A DNA stretch of 64,000 bases from Lolium rigidum (Eukaryota > Streptophyta > Magnoliopsida > Poales > Poaceae), in the NCBI RefSeq assembly GCF_022539505.1, contig NC_061513.1:183302017-183366016 (forward strand), written 5' to 3'. Made by a program: the position numbers and the translations under genes. The notes under the pieces are model-generated. The model saw only the letters and a program-made list of their open reading frames with translations. It searched no databases and was not told the DNA's origin. Shown one piece after another: positions 43,907-56,461 of the stretch (the stretch's first letter is position 1; every line of letters starts with the position of its first letter).

Positions 43907-45508
43907 TGATGCGTGCAGTTGACACACGTCCGTTGGGAACCCCAAGAGGAAGGTGTGATGCGTACAGTAGCAAGTTTTCCCTCAGTAAGAAACCAAGGTT
44001 ATCGAACCAGTAGGAGTCAAAGAAGCACGTGAAGGTTGTTGGTGGCGGAGTGTAGTGCGGCGCAACACCAGGGATTCCGGCACCAACGTGGAACCTGCAC
44101 AACACAATCAAAGTACTTTGGCCCAACGTAACAGTGAGGTTGTCAGTCTCACCGGCTTGCTGTAAACAAAGGATTAAACGTATTGTGTGGAAGATGATGA
44201 TTGTTTGCGAAGAACAGTAAAGAACAATTGCAAGAGATTGTATTTCGTATGTAAAGAATTGGACCGGGGTCCACAGCTTCACTAGTGGTGTCTCTCCCAT
44301 AAGATAAACAGATGTTGGGTGAACAAATTACAGCTTGGGCAATTGACAAATAAAGAAGGCATAACAATGCACATACATATATCATGATGAGTACTATGAG
44401 ATTTAATCAGTGGCATTACGACAAAGTACATAGACCGCTATCCAAGCATGCATCTATGCCTAAAAAGTCCACCTTCGAAGTTATCATCCAAACCCCTTCC
44501 AGTATTAAGTTGCAAACAACAGACAATTTCATTAAGTATGGTGCGTAATGTAATCAACACAAATATCCTTAGACAAAGCATCGATGTTTTATCCCTAGTG
44601 GCAACAACACATCCACAACCTTAGAACTTTCTGTCACTATCCCAGATTTAATGGAGACATGAACCCACTATCGAGCATAAATACTCCCTCTTGGAGTCAC
44701 AAGTATCAACTTGGCCAGAGCCTCTACTAGCAACGGAGAGCATGCATGAACATAAACAACATATATGATAGATTGATAATCAACTTGACATAGTATTCAA
44801 TATTCATCGGATCCCAACAAACACAACATGTAGGATTATAAATAGATGATCTTGATCATGATAGGCAGCTCACAAGATCTAACATGATAGCACAATGAGG
44901 AGAAGACAACCATTTAGCTACTGCTATGGACCCATAGTCCAGGGGTGGACTACTCACACATCGATCCGGAGGCGATCATGGCGATGAAGAGACCTTCGGG
45001 AGATGATTCCCCTCTCCCGGCAGGGTGCCGGAGGTGATCTCCCGAATCCCCCGAGATGGGATTGGCGGCGGCGGCGTCTCTTGAAGGTTTTCCGTATCGT
45101 GGCTCTCGCATCGGGGGTTTCGCGACGAAGGCTTTAAGTAGGCGGAAGGGCAGGTCAGGAGGCGTCACGGGGGCCCCACACGCTAGGGCCGCGCGGGCCC
45201 CCCTTAGGCCGCGTCGCCCTAGTGTGGCGGCGCCCCGTGGCCCCACTTCGTTTCTCCCTCGGTCTTCTGGAAGCTTCGTGGAAAAATAGGCCCCTGGGCG
45301 TTGATTTCGTCCAATTCCGAGAATATTTCCTTACTAGGATTTCTGAAACCAAAACAGCAGAAAACATCAACTGGCTCTTCGGAATCTCGTCAATAGGTTA
45401 GTGTCGGAAAATGCATAATAATGACATATAATGTGTATAAAACATGTGAGTATCATCATAAAAGTAGCATGGAACATAAGAAATTATAGATACGTTTGGG
45501 ACGTATCA
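43907..45508 (-). mobile_element. Solo LTR inside the element G 5' LTR
   Basis: 1602 bp, plus-strand ends TGATGCGTGC ... GACGTATCA, with target duplication ATGCT on both sides (43902-43906, 45509-45513). Same subfamily as the G and I LTRs, opposite direction to G. No internal sequence, so it is a product of LTR-LTR recombination. Confidence 0.93.
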
Positions 45509-46335
45509 ATGCTCTCCGTTGCTAGTAGAGGCTCTGGCCAAGTTGATACTTGTGACTCCAAGAGGGAGTATTTATGCTCGATAGTGGGTTCATGCCTCCA
45601 TTGAATATGGGACAGTGACAGAAAGTTCTAAGGTTGTGGATGTGATGTTGCCACTAGGGATAAAACATCGATGCTTTGTCTAAGGATATTTGTGTTGATT
45701 ACATTACGCACCATACTTAATGCAATTGTTTGTTGTTTGCAACTTAATACTGGAAGGGGTGCGGATGCTAACCCGAAGGTGGACTTTTTAGGCATAGATG
45801 CATGCTGGATAGCGGTCTATGTACTTTGTCGTAATGCCCTAAGTAAATCTCATAGTAGTCATCATGATATGTATGTGCATTGTTATGCCCTCTCGTATTT
45901 GTCAATTGCCCAACTGTAATTTGTTCACCCAACATGCTATTTATCTTATTGGAGAGACACCACTAGTGAACTGTGGACCCCGGTCCATTCTTTTACATCC
46001 GAAATACAATCAATCGCTAACTTCGTTCTCTCGTTGTTCTTCACAAGCCACCGCACACCATACGTTTAATCCTTTGTTTACAGCAAGCCGGTGAGATTGA
46101 CAACCTCACTCGTTAAGTTGGGGCAAAGTATTTTGGTTGTGTTGTGCAGGTTCCACGTTGGCGCCGGAATCCCTGGTGTTGCGCCGCACTACACTCCTCC
46201 ACCAACAACCTTCACGTGGCCTTCATCTCCTACTGGTTCGATAACCTTGGTTTCTTTCTGAGGGAAAACTTACTACTGTGCGCATCACACCTTCCTCTCT
46301 GGGTTCCCAACGGACGTGTGCATCACGCGCCATCA
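45509..46335 (+). repeat. Element G 5' LTR, second part
   Basis: Continues from 43906 (with ATGCT duplicated) to GCGCCATCA. Joined length about 1.59 kb, equal to the 3' LTR. Confidence 0.92.
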
Positions 46336-46346
46336 AGACTGTTTTC

Positions 46347-46364
46347 TGGCGCCGTTGCCGGGGA
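46347..46364 (+). other. Element G primer binding site (tRNA-Asp)
   Basis: TGGCGCCGTTGCCGGGGA, perfect consensus, 11 bases after the LTR. Confidence 0.88.
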
Positions 46365-46431
46365 CCTGAAGAAAAGTTACACCATGGAGATTTCTAACTC
46401 CCACGTCAACTGCACTCCAGCAACTGTTTTC

Positions 46432-46449
46432 TGGCGCTGTTGCCGAGGA
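46432..46449 (+). repeat. Second primer-binding-like copy, element G
   Basis: TGGCGCTGTTGCCGAGGA, preceded by the same AACTGTTTTC as the first copy, 85 bp downstream. Two transitions from consensus. Confidence 0.8.
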
Positions 46450-46499
46450 GATCAAGACACGCTGCAAGGGGAGTCTCTCACATCCAATCTCTTTACTTT

Positions 46500-46680
46500 G
46501 TTTATTGTCTTGCTTTACTTTATTTTATTTTCTGTCTTGTTTGCTTTCCTTATATCAAAAACACACAAAAATTAGTTACTTTCTTTACTTTATTTTATTT
46601 CCTGTTTAGTTTTCTTTCTTTATATCAAAAACACAAAAAAAATTAGTTACTAGTTTTACTTTATTCTGTTCTGCTTAGTT
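46500..46680 (+). repeat. Element G leader tandem repeat
   Basis: Two to three A/T-rich units with TATATCAAAAACACA and AAAATTAGTTACT followed by TTTACTTTATT, ending at the gag start. Confidence 0.7.
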
Positions 46681-46699
46681 TATTTTTATTACTGTTAAA

Positions 46700-48794
46700 A
46701 TGAATACTCCTGAGAACACTAAGTTGTGTGATTTCACTAGCACCAATAATAATGATTTTATATGCACTCCTATTGCTCCACCTGCTACTACGGAATTCTA
46801 TGAAATTAAACCTGCTTTACTAAATCTTGTTATGAGAGAGCATTTTTTTGGTGTTAGTTCTGATGATGCTGCTGCCCACCTTAATAATTTTGTTGAACTT
46901 TGTGAAATGCAAAAGTATAAGGATGTAGATGGAGACATTATAAAACTTAAATTGTTTCCTTTCTCCTTAAGAGGAAGAGCTAAAGATTGGTTGCTATCTT
47001 TTCCTAAGAATAGTATTGATTCATGGACTAAATGTAAAGATGCTTTCATTGGTAGATATTATCCTCCTGCTAAAATCATATCTTTGAGAAGTAGCATAAT
47101 GAATTTTAAGCAATTGGATAATGAACATGTTGCTCAAGCATGGGAAAGAATGAAATCTTTGGTAAAGAATTGCCCTACCCATGGACTAACTATTTGGATG
47201 ATCATCCAAACCTTCTATGGAGGATTGAATTTTTTTTCACGGAACCTATTGGATTCAGCTGCTGGAGGTACTTTTATGTCCATTACTTTGGGGGCGGCAA
47301 CAAACCTTCTTGATAATATGATGATCAACTACTCTGAATGGCACACTGAAAGGACTCCGCAAGTTAAGAAGGTAAATTCTGTTGAAGAAACCTCCTCCTT
47401 GAGTGATAAGATTGATGTAATTATGTCTATGCTTGTTAATGGTAGATCTAATGTTGATCCTAATAATGTTCCTTTAGCTTCATTGGTTGCTCAAGAAGAG
47501 CATGTTGATGTGAACTTCATTAAAAATAGTAATTCAACAACAATGCTTATAGGAATAATTCTGGTAACAACTATAGGCCATTTCCTTCTAATAATAGTAA
47601 TGGTTATGGTAATTCTTATGGTAATTTTTACAACAATAGTAGGAGTGTACCCTCTGGTCTTGAAGTCATGCTTAAAGAATTCATTAGTACACAAACTGCT
47701 TTTAACAAATCTGTTGAGGAAAAGCTTAGTAAAATTGATATTCTTGCTTCTAAGGTTGATAGTCTTGCTGCTGATGTTGATCTTTTAAAATTGAAAGTTA
47801 TGCCTAATGAAGATAAAGATATTAAGTCATTTTCTACAGCAAACGCCATACAAGTTCGAATTAATGACAATATTAGATTGATGGCTGAATTGCATGCTAG
47901 GTGGGAAAGAGAAGAAAAACTAGCTAAAGAGAATAATGTAGCTAAAGTTTGGACTATTACCACCACTAGTAGTGTTGATGCTTCACATGTTGCTAAACCT
48001 CCTACTATAAATGGTAAAATAATTAGTGTTGGCAATGTTTCTACTCCTAGTACAAAGCGTGCAAAATTGCCTGAAACTGCTAAAACTGTTTGTGATAAAA
48101 GTGCTGAAATTTTTCAGAATATTGGGGACATCGATCCCATTGCTTTAGATCATAATGGTTTAGATTTTGATAATTGTCATATCTATGAAGTTATTAAGTT
48201 CTTGCAAAAACTTGCTAGAAGTCCTAATGCTATTGCTATAAATTTGGCCTTTACAAAACATATTACAAATGCTCTCATTAAAGCTAGAGAAGAGAAATTA
48301 AAACTTGAAACGTCTATTCCTAGGAAGTTAGAAGATGGTTGGGAGCCCATCATTAAAATGAGGGTCAATGATTTTGATTGTAATGCTTTATGTGATCTTG
48401 GTGCAAGTATTTCGTTATGCCTAAGAAACTCTATGATATGCTTGACTTGCCACCATTGAAAAATTGTTATTTGGAAGTTAATCTCGCTGATAATTCTATA
48501 AAGAAACCTTTGGGGAGGATTAATAATGTTCACATTACGGTTAACAATAACCTTGTCCCCGTTGATTTTGTTGTCTTGGATATTGAATGCAATGCATCTT
48601 GTCCCATTATTTTGGGAAGACCCTTTCTTCGAACTGTTGGTACTATTATTGATATGAAGGAAGGAAATATTAAATATCAATTCCCGCTCAAGAAAGGTAT
48701 GGAACACTTCCCTAGAAAGAGAATGAGGTTACCTTTTGATTCTATTATTAGAACAAATTATGATGTTGATGCTTCATCTCTTGATAATACTTGA
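46700..48794 (+). pseudogene. Element G gag-protease (Athila-like)
   Basis: Close homologue of the element E ORF. It starts MNTPENTKLCDFTSTNNN. The gag core (FSLRGRAKDWLLSFPKNSID, VAQAWERMKSLVKNCPTHGL) is intact to about 47520. A one-base loss near 47530 shifts the Asn-rich linker; the frame resumes from about 47668. Protease has DCNALCDLGASIS near 48380-48412 and PIILGRPFLRTVGT. A second shift falls exactly at 48413-48414, where element E has CTG and G has CG. It ends SSLDNT at 48794. No pol follows. Both shifts could be sequencing errors, in which case this is an intact gag-pro gene. Confidence 0.85.
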
Positions 48795-48912
48795 GTTACA
48801 CTTTCTGCGTCTAGCTGAAAGGCGTTAAAGAAAAGCGCTTATGGAGACAACCCATCATTTTATTTCTGCAATTTTTGTTTTATATTTGTGTCTTGGAAGT
48901 TGTTACTACTGT

Positions 48913-51321
48913 AGCAATCTCTCCTTATCTTTACTTTATTGCATTGTTGTGCCAAGTAAAGTCTTTGATAGTAAGGTTGATACTAGATTTGGATTTCATG
49001 CGTAAAACAGATTTCTTGCTGTCACGAATTTGAGTAGATCTCTCTATAGGTAACTCAGAAAAATATGCGAAAAATCATGAGTAATCCTCAGATATGTACG
49101 CAACTTTCATTCAATTTGAGATTCTTAATCTGAGCACGTTAAGTGCCTCTAAAAAATTCGTCTTTACGGACTGTTCTGTTTTGACAGATTCTGCCTTTTA
49201 TTTCACATTGCCTCTTTTACTGTGTTGGATGGATTTCTTTGTTCCATTAACTTTCAGTAGCTTTGGGTGACGTCCAGAAGTGTTAGGAATGATTGTGTCC
49301 TCTCTCGAACATGTGAATTTTTGATTATGCACTAACCCTCTAATGAGTTTGTTTTGAGTTTGGTGTGGAGGAAGTTTTCAAGGATCAAGAGAGGAGGATG
49401 ATACAATATGATCAAGAAGAGTGAAAAGTCTAAGCTCGGGATGCCCCCGTGGTTCATCCCTGCATATTTCAAGAAGACTCAAGCATCTAAGCTTGGGGAT
49501 GCCCAAGGCATCCCCTTCTTCATCGACAACTTATCAGGTCACCTCTAGTGAAACTATATTTTTATTCCGTCACATCTTATGTGCTTTACTTGGAGCGTTT
49601 GTATGCTTTTATTTTTGTTTTTGTTTGAATAAACTCGGATCCTAGCATTCTTTGTGGGAGAAAGACATGCTCCGCTTTTTCATATGAACACTGGTGTTCT
49701 TAGCTTTACTTTTAATGTTCATGGCGAAGGTTGAAAACTGCTTCGTTCATTGCTATTTGGTTGGAAACAGAAAATGCTCCATGTGGTAATTGGTATATTG
49801 TCTTGAATAATTTGATACTTGGCAATTGTTTTGAGCTCTCAATTAGATCATGTTTAAGCTCTTGCATCATGTAGTGTTGAACCTAGTAGTGGAGAACTAC
49901 CATAGAGCTTGTTGAAATTTGGTTTGTATGATTGGTCTCTCTAAAAGTCTAGATATTTTCTGGTAAAGGTGTTTGAACAACAAGGAGACAATGTAGAGTC
50001 TTATAATGCTTGCAATATGTTCTTATGTAAGTTTTGCTGTACCGGTTCATACTTGAGTTTGCTTCAAACAACCTTGCTAGCCAAAAGCCTTGTACTGAGA
50101 GGGAATGCTTCTCGTGCATCCAAAACCTTGAGCCAAAACCTATGCCATTTGTGTCCACCATAACTACCTACTACATGGTATTTCTCTGCCATTCCAAGTA
50201 AATTGCTTGCGTGCTACCTTTAAAATTCCATTCCTTGTCTTTGCAATACATAGCTCATGGGAAAATAGCTTAAAAAACTATTGTGGTATTGAATATGTTG
50301 CTTATGTATCTTATTTCTTATAAGTTGCTTGTTGAGCGGTAACCACGTTTCTGGGGACGCCATCAACTATTACACCTTTGTTGAATATCATGTGCGTTGC
50401 TATGCATGTTCGTCTTGTCTCGAAGTAAGGGTGATTTATCATGATTAAATGGTTTGAGTATGCATATTGTTAGAGAAGAACATTGGGCCGCCAACTAAAG
50501 CCATTTATCATGGTGGAAGTTTTAGTTTGGACATTAATCCTCAAATCTCTTATGAGAATATTATTTGTTGTTGAATGCTTAAGCATTAAAGAGGAGCCCA
50601 TTATCTGTTGTCTATGTTTTCCGGGTACGGATGTCCTCAAGTTGAGATCTATCAAAAACGAGAAATCAAATGCGATCTATCTCCTTGGACCTTTGTACGG
50701 GTGACATAGAGGTACCCCTTTGTGATACTTGGTTGAAACATATGTAATGCAATGAGAATCCATGGAAATCCAAGCTAATTAGGACAAGGTGCGAGCACTA
50801 TTGGTATTCGATGCATGAGGCTTGCAACTTATAGGATGTCTTTTGCATAACACATATGAATTATTACTACCATTGACAAAATTGTTTCTATGTTTCCAAA
50901 ATAAAAGCTCTAGCACAAGAGTAATCTCCGCTTCCTCTCGCGAAGGGGCCTTTCTTTTACTTTATGTTGAGTCAGCTTACCTACTTATTTCTATCTTATA
51001 AGCAAACACTTGAGACAACTCGAGTGCATTGATTCTTACATACTTGCTTATTTGCATTCATCATATTACTTTGTGTTGACAATTATCCATGAGATATACA
51101 TGTTGAAGTTGAAAGCAACTCGCTAAAACTTATATCTTCCTTTGTGTTGCTTCAAAACCTTCTACTAAGAATTTATTGCTTTATGAGTTAACTCCTATGC
51201 AAGACTTATTGATGCTTGTCTTGAAAGTACTATTCATGAAAAGTCTTTGCTATATGATTCGCTTGTTTAAGTCATTGTCTTTACCATTGCTTTGAATCAC
51301 TTCATTCATCTCATATGCTTT
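48913..51321 (+). repeat. Left copy of the 2.4 kb duplication
   Basis: 2409 bp from AGCAATCTCTCC to CATATGCTTT, ending exactly at the N run. Near-identical to 51448-53858. Confidence 0.9.
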
Positions 51322-51421
51322 NNNNNNNNNNNNNNNNNNNNNNNNNNNNNNNNNNNNNNNNNNNNNNNNNNNNNNNNNNNNNNNNNNNNNNNNNNNNNNN
51401 NNNNNNNNNNNNNNNNNNNNN
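51322..51421. other. Assembly gap (100 N)
   Basis: Exactly 100 Ns, the usual placeholder for a gap of unknown size between contigs. Confidence 0.99.
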
Positions 51422-51447
51422 GCTTTTCTTTCTTTTCATGTATTGCT

Positions 51448-53858
51448 AGCAATCTCTCCTTATCTTTACTTTATTGCATTGTTGTGCCAAGTAAAGTCTT
51501 TGATAGTAAGGTTGATACTAGATTTGGATTTCAGCGCAGAAACAGATTTCTTGCTGTCACGAATTTGAGTAGATCTCTCTATAGGTAACTCAGAAAAATA
51601 TGCGAAAAATCATGAGTAATCCTCAGATATGTACGCAACTTTCATTCAATTTGAGATTCTTCATCTGAGCACGTTAAGTGCCTCTAAAAAATTCGTCTTT
51701 ACGGACTGTTCTGTTTTGACAGATTCTGCCTTTTATTTCACATTGCCTCTTTTATCGTGTTGGATGGATTTCTTTGTTCCATTAACTTTCGGTAGCTTTG
51801 GGTGATGTCCAGAAGTGTTAGGAATGATTGTGTCCTCTCTCGAACATGTGAATTTTTGATTATGCACTAACCCTCTAATGAGTTTGTTTTGAGTTTGGTG
51901 TGGAGGAAGTTTTCAAGGATCAAGAGAGGAGGATGATACAATATGATCAAGAAGAGTGAAAAGTCTAAGCTTGGGGATGCCCCCGTGGTTCATCCCCGCA
52001 TATTTCAAGAAGACTCAAGCATCTAAGCTTGGGGATGCCCAAGGCATCCCCTTCTTCATCGACAACTTATCAGGTCACCTCTAGTGAAACTATATTTTTA
52101 TTCCGTCACATCTTATGTGCTTTACTTGGAGCGTTTGTATGCTTTTATTTTTGTTTTTGTTTGAATAAACTCGGATCCTAGCATTCTTTGTGTGGGAGAA
52201 AGACACGCTCCGCTGTTTCATATGAACACTGGTGTTCTTAGCTTTACTTTTAATGTTCATGGCGAAGGTTGAAAACTCGCTTCGTTCATTGCTATTTGGT
52301 TGGAAACAGAAAATGCTCCATGTGGTAATTGGTATATTGTCTTGAATAATTTGATACTTGGCAATTGTTTTGAGCTCTCAATTAGATCATGTTTAAGCTC
52401 TTGCATCATGTAGTGTTGAACCTAGTAGTGGAGAACTACCATAGAGCTTGTTGAAATTTGGTTTGCATGATTGGTCTCTCTAAAAGTCTAGATATTTTCT
52501 GGTAAAGGTGTTTGAACAACAAGGAGACAATGTAGAGTCTTATAATGCTTGCAATATGTTCTTATGTAAGTTTTGCTGTACCGGTTCATACTTGAGTTTG
52601 CTTCTAACAACCTTGCTAGCCAAAAGCCTTGTACGGAGAGGGAATGCTTCTCGTGCATCCAAAACCTTGAGCCAAAACCTATGCCATTTGTGTCCACCAT
52701 AACTACCTACTACATGGTATTTCGCTGCCATTCCAAGTAAATTGCTTGCGTGCTACCTTTAAAATTCCATTCCTTGTCTTTGCAATACATAGCTCATGGG
52801 AAAATAGCTTAAAAAACTATTGTGGTATTGAATATGTTGCTTATGTATCTTATTTCTTATAAGTTGCTTGTTGAGCGGTAACCATGTTTCGGGGACGCCA
52901 TCAACTATTACACCTTTGTTGAATATCATGTGCGTTGCTATGCATGTTCGTCTTGTCCGAAGTAAGGGTGATTTATCATGATTAAATGGTTTGAGTATGC
53001 ATATTGTTAGAGAAGAACATTGGGCCGCCAACTAAAGCCATGTATCATGGTGGAAGTTTCGGTTTGGACATTAATCCTCAAATCTCTTATGAGAATATTA
53101 TCTCGTTGTTGAATGCTTAAGCATTAAAGAGGAGTCCATTATCTCGTTTTCTATGTTTTCCGGGTACGGATGTCCTCAAGTTGAGATCTATCAAAAACGA
53201 GAAATCAAATGCGATCTATCTCCTTGGACCTTTGTACGGGTGACATAGAGGTACCCCTTTGTGATACTTGGTTGAAACATATGTAATGCAATGAGAATCC
53301 ATGGAAATCCAAGCTAATTAGGACAAGGTGCGAGCACTATTGGTATTCGATGCATGAGGCTTGCAACTTATAGGATGTCTTATGCATAACACATATGAAT
53401 TATTACTACCATTGACAAAATTGTTTCTATGTTTCCAAAATAAAAAGCTCTAGCACAAGAGTAATCCCTGCTTCCCTCTGCGAAGGGGCCTTTCTTTTAC
53501 TTTATGTTGAGTCAGTTTACCTACTTATTTCTATCTTATAAGCAAACACTTGAGACAACTGAGTGATTGATTCTTACATACTTGCTTATTTGCATTCATC
53601 ATATTACTTTGTGTTGACAATTATCCATGAGATATACATGTTGAAGTTGAAAGCAACTGCTAAAACTTATATCTTCCTTTGTGTTGCTTCAAAACCTTCT
53701 ACTAAGAATTTATTGCTTTATGAGTTAACTCCTATGCAAGACTTATTGATGCTTGTCTTGAAAGTACTATTCATGAAAAGTCTTTGCTATATGATTCAGT
53801 TGTTTAAGTCATTGTCTTTACCATTGCTTTGAATCACTTCATTCATCTCATATGCTTT
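51448..53858 (+). repeat. Right copy of the 2.4 kb duplication
   Basis: 2411 bp, same order as the left copy. It continues without a break into sequence that the left copy lacks because that copy stops at the gap. The 26 bases at 51422-51447 are not shared. Confidence 0.9.
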
Positions 53859-53946
53859 ACAATAGTATTGATCAAGATTATGATAGCCATGTCACTTCAG
53901 AAATTATCCTTGTTATCGTTTACCTACTCGAGGGCGAGTAGGAACT

Positions 53947-53961
53947 AAGCTTGGCGATGCT
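53947..53961 (+). other. Element G polypurine tract region
   Basis: AAGCTTGGCGATGC plus one T before the 3' LTR. The core is GGCG where the other elements have GGGG. Confidence 0.7.
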
Positions 53962-55561
53962 TGATACGTCTCAAACGTATCTATAATTTCTTATGTTCCA
54001 TGCTAGTTTTATGACAATACTCACATGTTTTACATACACTTTATATCATTTTGATGCATTTTCCGGCACTAACCTATTAACAAGATGCCGAAGCGCCAGT
54101 TCCTGTTTTCTGCTGTTTTTGGTTTCAGAAATCTTACACAGGAAATATTCTCGGAATTGGACGAAACAAAAGCCCACGGTCTTATTTTCCACTGAGCTTT
54201 CCAGAAGACCGAAGGAGATACGAAATGGGGCCACGAGGTGGCGACACCACCTGGCGGCGCGACCAAGGAGGGGCCCGCGCCGCCCTATAGTGTGGGCCCC
54301 TCGTGAGCCCCCCGACTCTGCCCTTCCGCCTACTTAAACTCTCCGTCGCGAAAACCCTAGTACCGAGAGCCACGATACGAGAAAAGTTCCAGAGACGCCG
54401 TCGCCGCCAATCCCATCTCGGGGGATTCAGGAGATCGCCTCCGGCACCCCGCCGGAGAGGGGAATCATCACCGGAGGGCTCTACATCATCATGCCCGCCT
54501 CCGGATTGATGCGTGAGTAGTTCATCCTTGGACTATGGGTCCATAGCAGTAGCTAGATGGTTGTCTTCTCCTCTTGTGCTATCATGTTTAGATCTTCTGA
54601 GCTGCCTATCATGATCAAGATCGTCTATTTGTAATGCTACATGTTGTGTTTGTTGGGATCCGATGAATATGGAATACTATGTCAAGTTGATTATTGATCT
54701 ATCATATATGTGTTGTTTATGATCTTGCATGCTCTCCGTTGCTAGTAGAGGCTCGGCCAAGTTGATACTTGTGACTCCAAGAGGGAGTATTTATGCTCGA
54801 TAGTGGGTTCATGCCTCCATTGAATATGGGACAGTGACAGAAAGTTCTAAGGTTGTGGATGTGATGTTGCCACTAGGGATAAAACATCGATGCTTTGTCT
54901 AAGGATATTTGTGTTGATTACATTACGCACCATACTTAATGCAATTGTCTGTTGTTTGCAACCTAATACTGGAAGGGGTGCGGATGCTAACCCGAAGGTG
55001 GACTTTTTAGGCATAGATGCATGCTTTGGATAGCGGTCTATGTACTTTGTCGTAATGCCCTAAGTAAATCTCATAGTAGTCATCATGATATGTATGTGCA
55101 TTGTTATGCCCTCTCTATTTGTCAATTGCCCAACTGTAATTTGTTCACCCAACATGCTATTTATCTTATTGGAGAGACACCACTAGTGAACTGTGGACCC
55201 CGGTCCATTCTTTTACATCTGAAATACAATCAACTGCAAACTCTGTTCTCTGTTGTTCTTCACAAGCAAACATCATTCTCCACACCATACGTTTAATCCT
55301 TTGTTTACAGCAAGCCGGTGAGATTGACAACCTCACTGTTAAGTTGGGGCAAAGTATTTTGGTTGTGTTGTGCAGGTTCCACGTTGGCGCCGGAATCCCT
55401 GGTGTTGCGCCACACTACACTCCTCCACCAACAACCTTCACGTGGCCTTCATCTCCTAATGGTTCGATAACCTTGGTTTCTTTCTGAGGGAAAACTTACT
55501 GCTGTGCGCATCACACCTTCCTCTTGGGGTTCCCAACGGACGTGTGCATCACGCGCCATCA
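53962..55561 (+). repeat. Element G 3' LTR
   Basis: 1600 bp, TGATACGTCTCAAACG ... GCGCCATCA, followed by target duplication CCGGT. Confidence 0.93.
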
Positions 55562-56347
55562 CCGGTCTCCCAAGCAGTGCATTATAGGGGCTGTCAAGGG
55601 CAACCACCTCGAAGAGAATGTTTTCAACACGAAAATTGTCACGCCCTCCGAAAGCACATCCACCCGGACCTTGCCCATTGGCGATCAGGATAGTCCCGGA
55701 ACGATGCCATGGAAAGTGGTGTGTGTTGGCTCCAGCATGTTTGGTGTTATGCCAAGCGTTTGCATGGTGTGCCGGTACATGATGTTTATGCTGCTCCCAT
55801 TGTCCACCAACACCTTGCTGAACCGGACTCGCGACGATGGCCCATGCATGATTGGGTCCACCACCAGAGCATATCCACCCGGATTAGGCATCACTTTTGG
55901 ATGATCTTTGAACGACCAAGTCAGTTCCTGATCTGACCATGGCATGTATTTTGGTACTGCCGGTATCACCGCGTTCACTTCCATGGAACGGTGATGCACA
56001 CTTTGCCGGTCCATCGACTCTGTTACGAACACAACACAACACAGATCCGGATCATGGTAAACATTCCGGCCCAAAGGTGCCGGCGGTGGAGCTTGGTTAT
56101 TACCTTGTGCTACCTGATGAACTTCTTGCTGCTGCGGCCGGTTTGGCTGAGCGTAAACCGGTTGCGCGTTTGCCCCGGTGAGCGGTGGTGGTGGCGGCAG
56201 ATTTTTGAAACCTTGGTCTCTGGCATCTTTCATCATGCCTCTCTCCATCAACCTCTTGGTCCTGGAGCAATCTTTCGTTAAATGGTTCGCCGGCCTTGCC
56301 GGATTCGGCGTGTGCCAACCGCACGGTTGGTCCATAGCGGACTCCAT
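55562..56347 (-). pseudogene. Element D protease, N-terminal part
   Basis: Pro/Gln-rich linker after gag with a Cys/His remnant (NHLTKDCSRTKRLME), then the aspartic protease domain: VRFSKVLVDNGSSINIMY with catalytic Asp in D-N-G-S, TLGITPNMLEPTHTTFHGI. A frame break lies near 55690, and the domain runs into element G at 55562 just after LLGRP; it resumes at 43134. The D-N-G-S variant differs from D-G-G-S in element A, showing the two Tat-like elements are distinct families. Confidence 0.82.
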
Positions 56348-56461
56348 GGTGTATTTTTCCTGATCTTGCCACGGTTTTTTCTCAACCCATTGTTTCTTCG
56401 GAACCGCCCACGGCTGCGATCCAGTTTTCTGTCTCTGGCTTCCGCCAGTGCCGGAATTGTC

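Larger units (their letters stand above)
48795..53946 (+). other. Element G 3' non-coding module, doubled around the gap
   Basis: Sister elements have about 2.6 kb here; G shows 5.15 kb because 48913-51321 and 51448-53858 repeat the same sequence. Post-ORF hairpin at 48841-48855 (one base short). Purine motifs at 51967-51980 and 52025-52038; the left-hand copy of the first is altered (near 49431). Confidence 0.75.
43135..55561 (+). mobile_element. Element G: non-autonomous Athila-like retrotransposon with gag-protease
   Basis: Bounded by TGATACGTCTCAAACG ... GCGCCATCA with a perfect target duplication CCGGT at 43130-43134 and 55562-55566. The 5' LTR (43135-46335) is split by a solo LTR. It has two primer-binding-like sites, leader repeats, gag-protease 46700-48794, the 3' module (artificially doubled around a 100-N gap) and the 3' LTR 53962-55561. 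Inserted in element D protease. Confidence 0.92.

Noticed and set aside
48913..53858. Genuine tandem duplication of the 3' module in element G
   Set aside because: One copy ends exactly at the 100-N gap, and sister elements have a single module of the length expected after removal.
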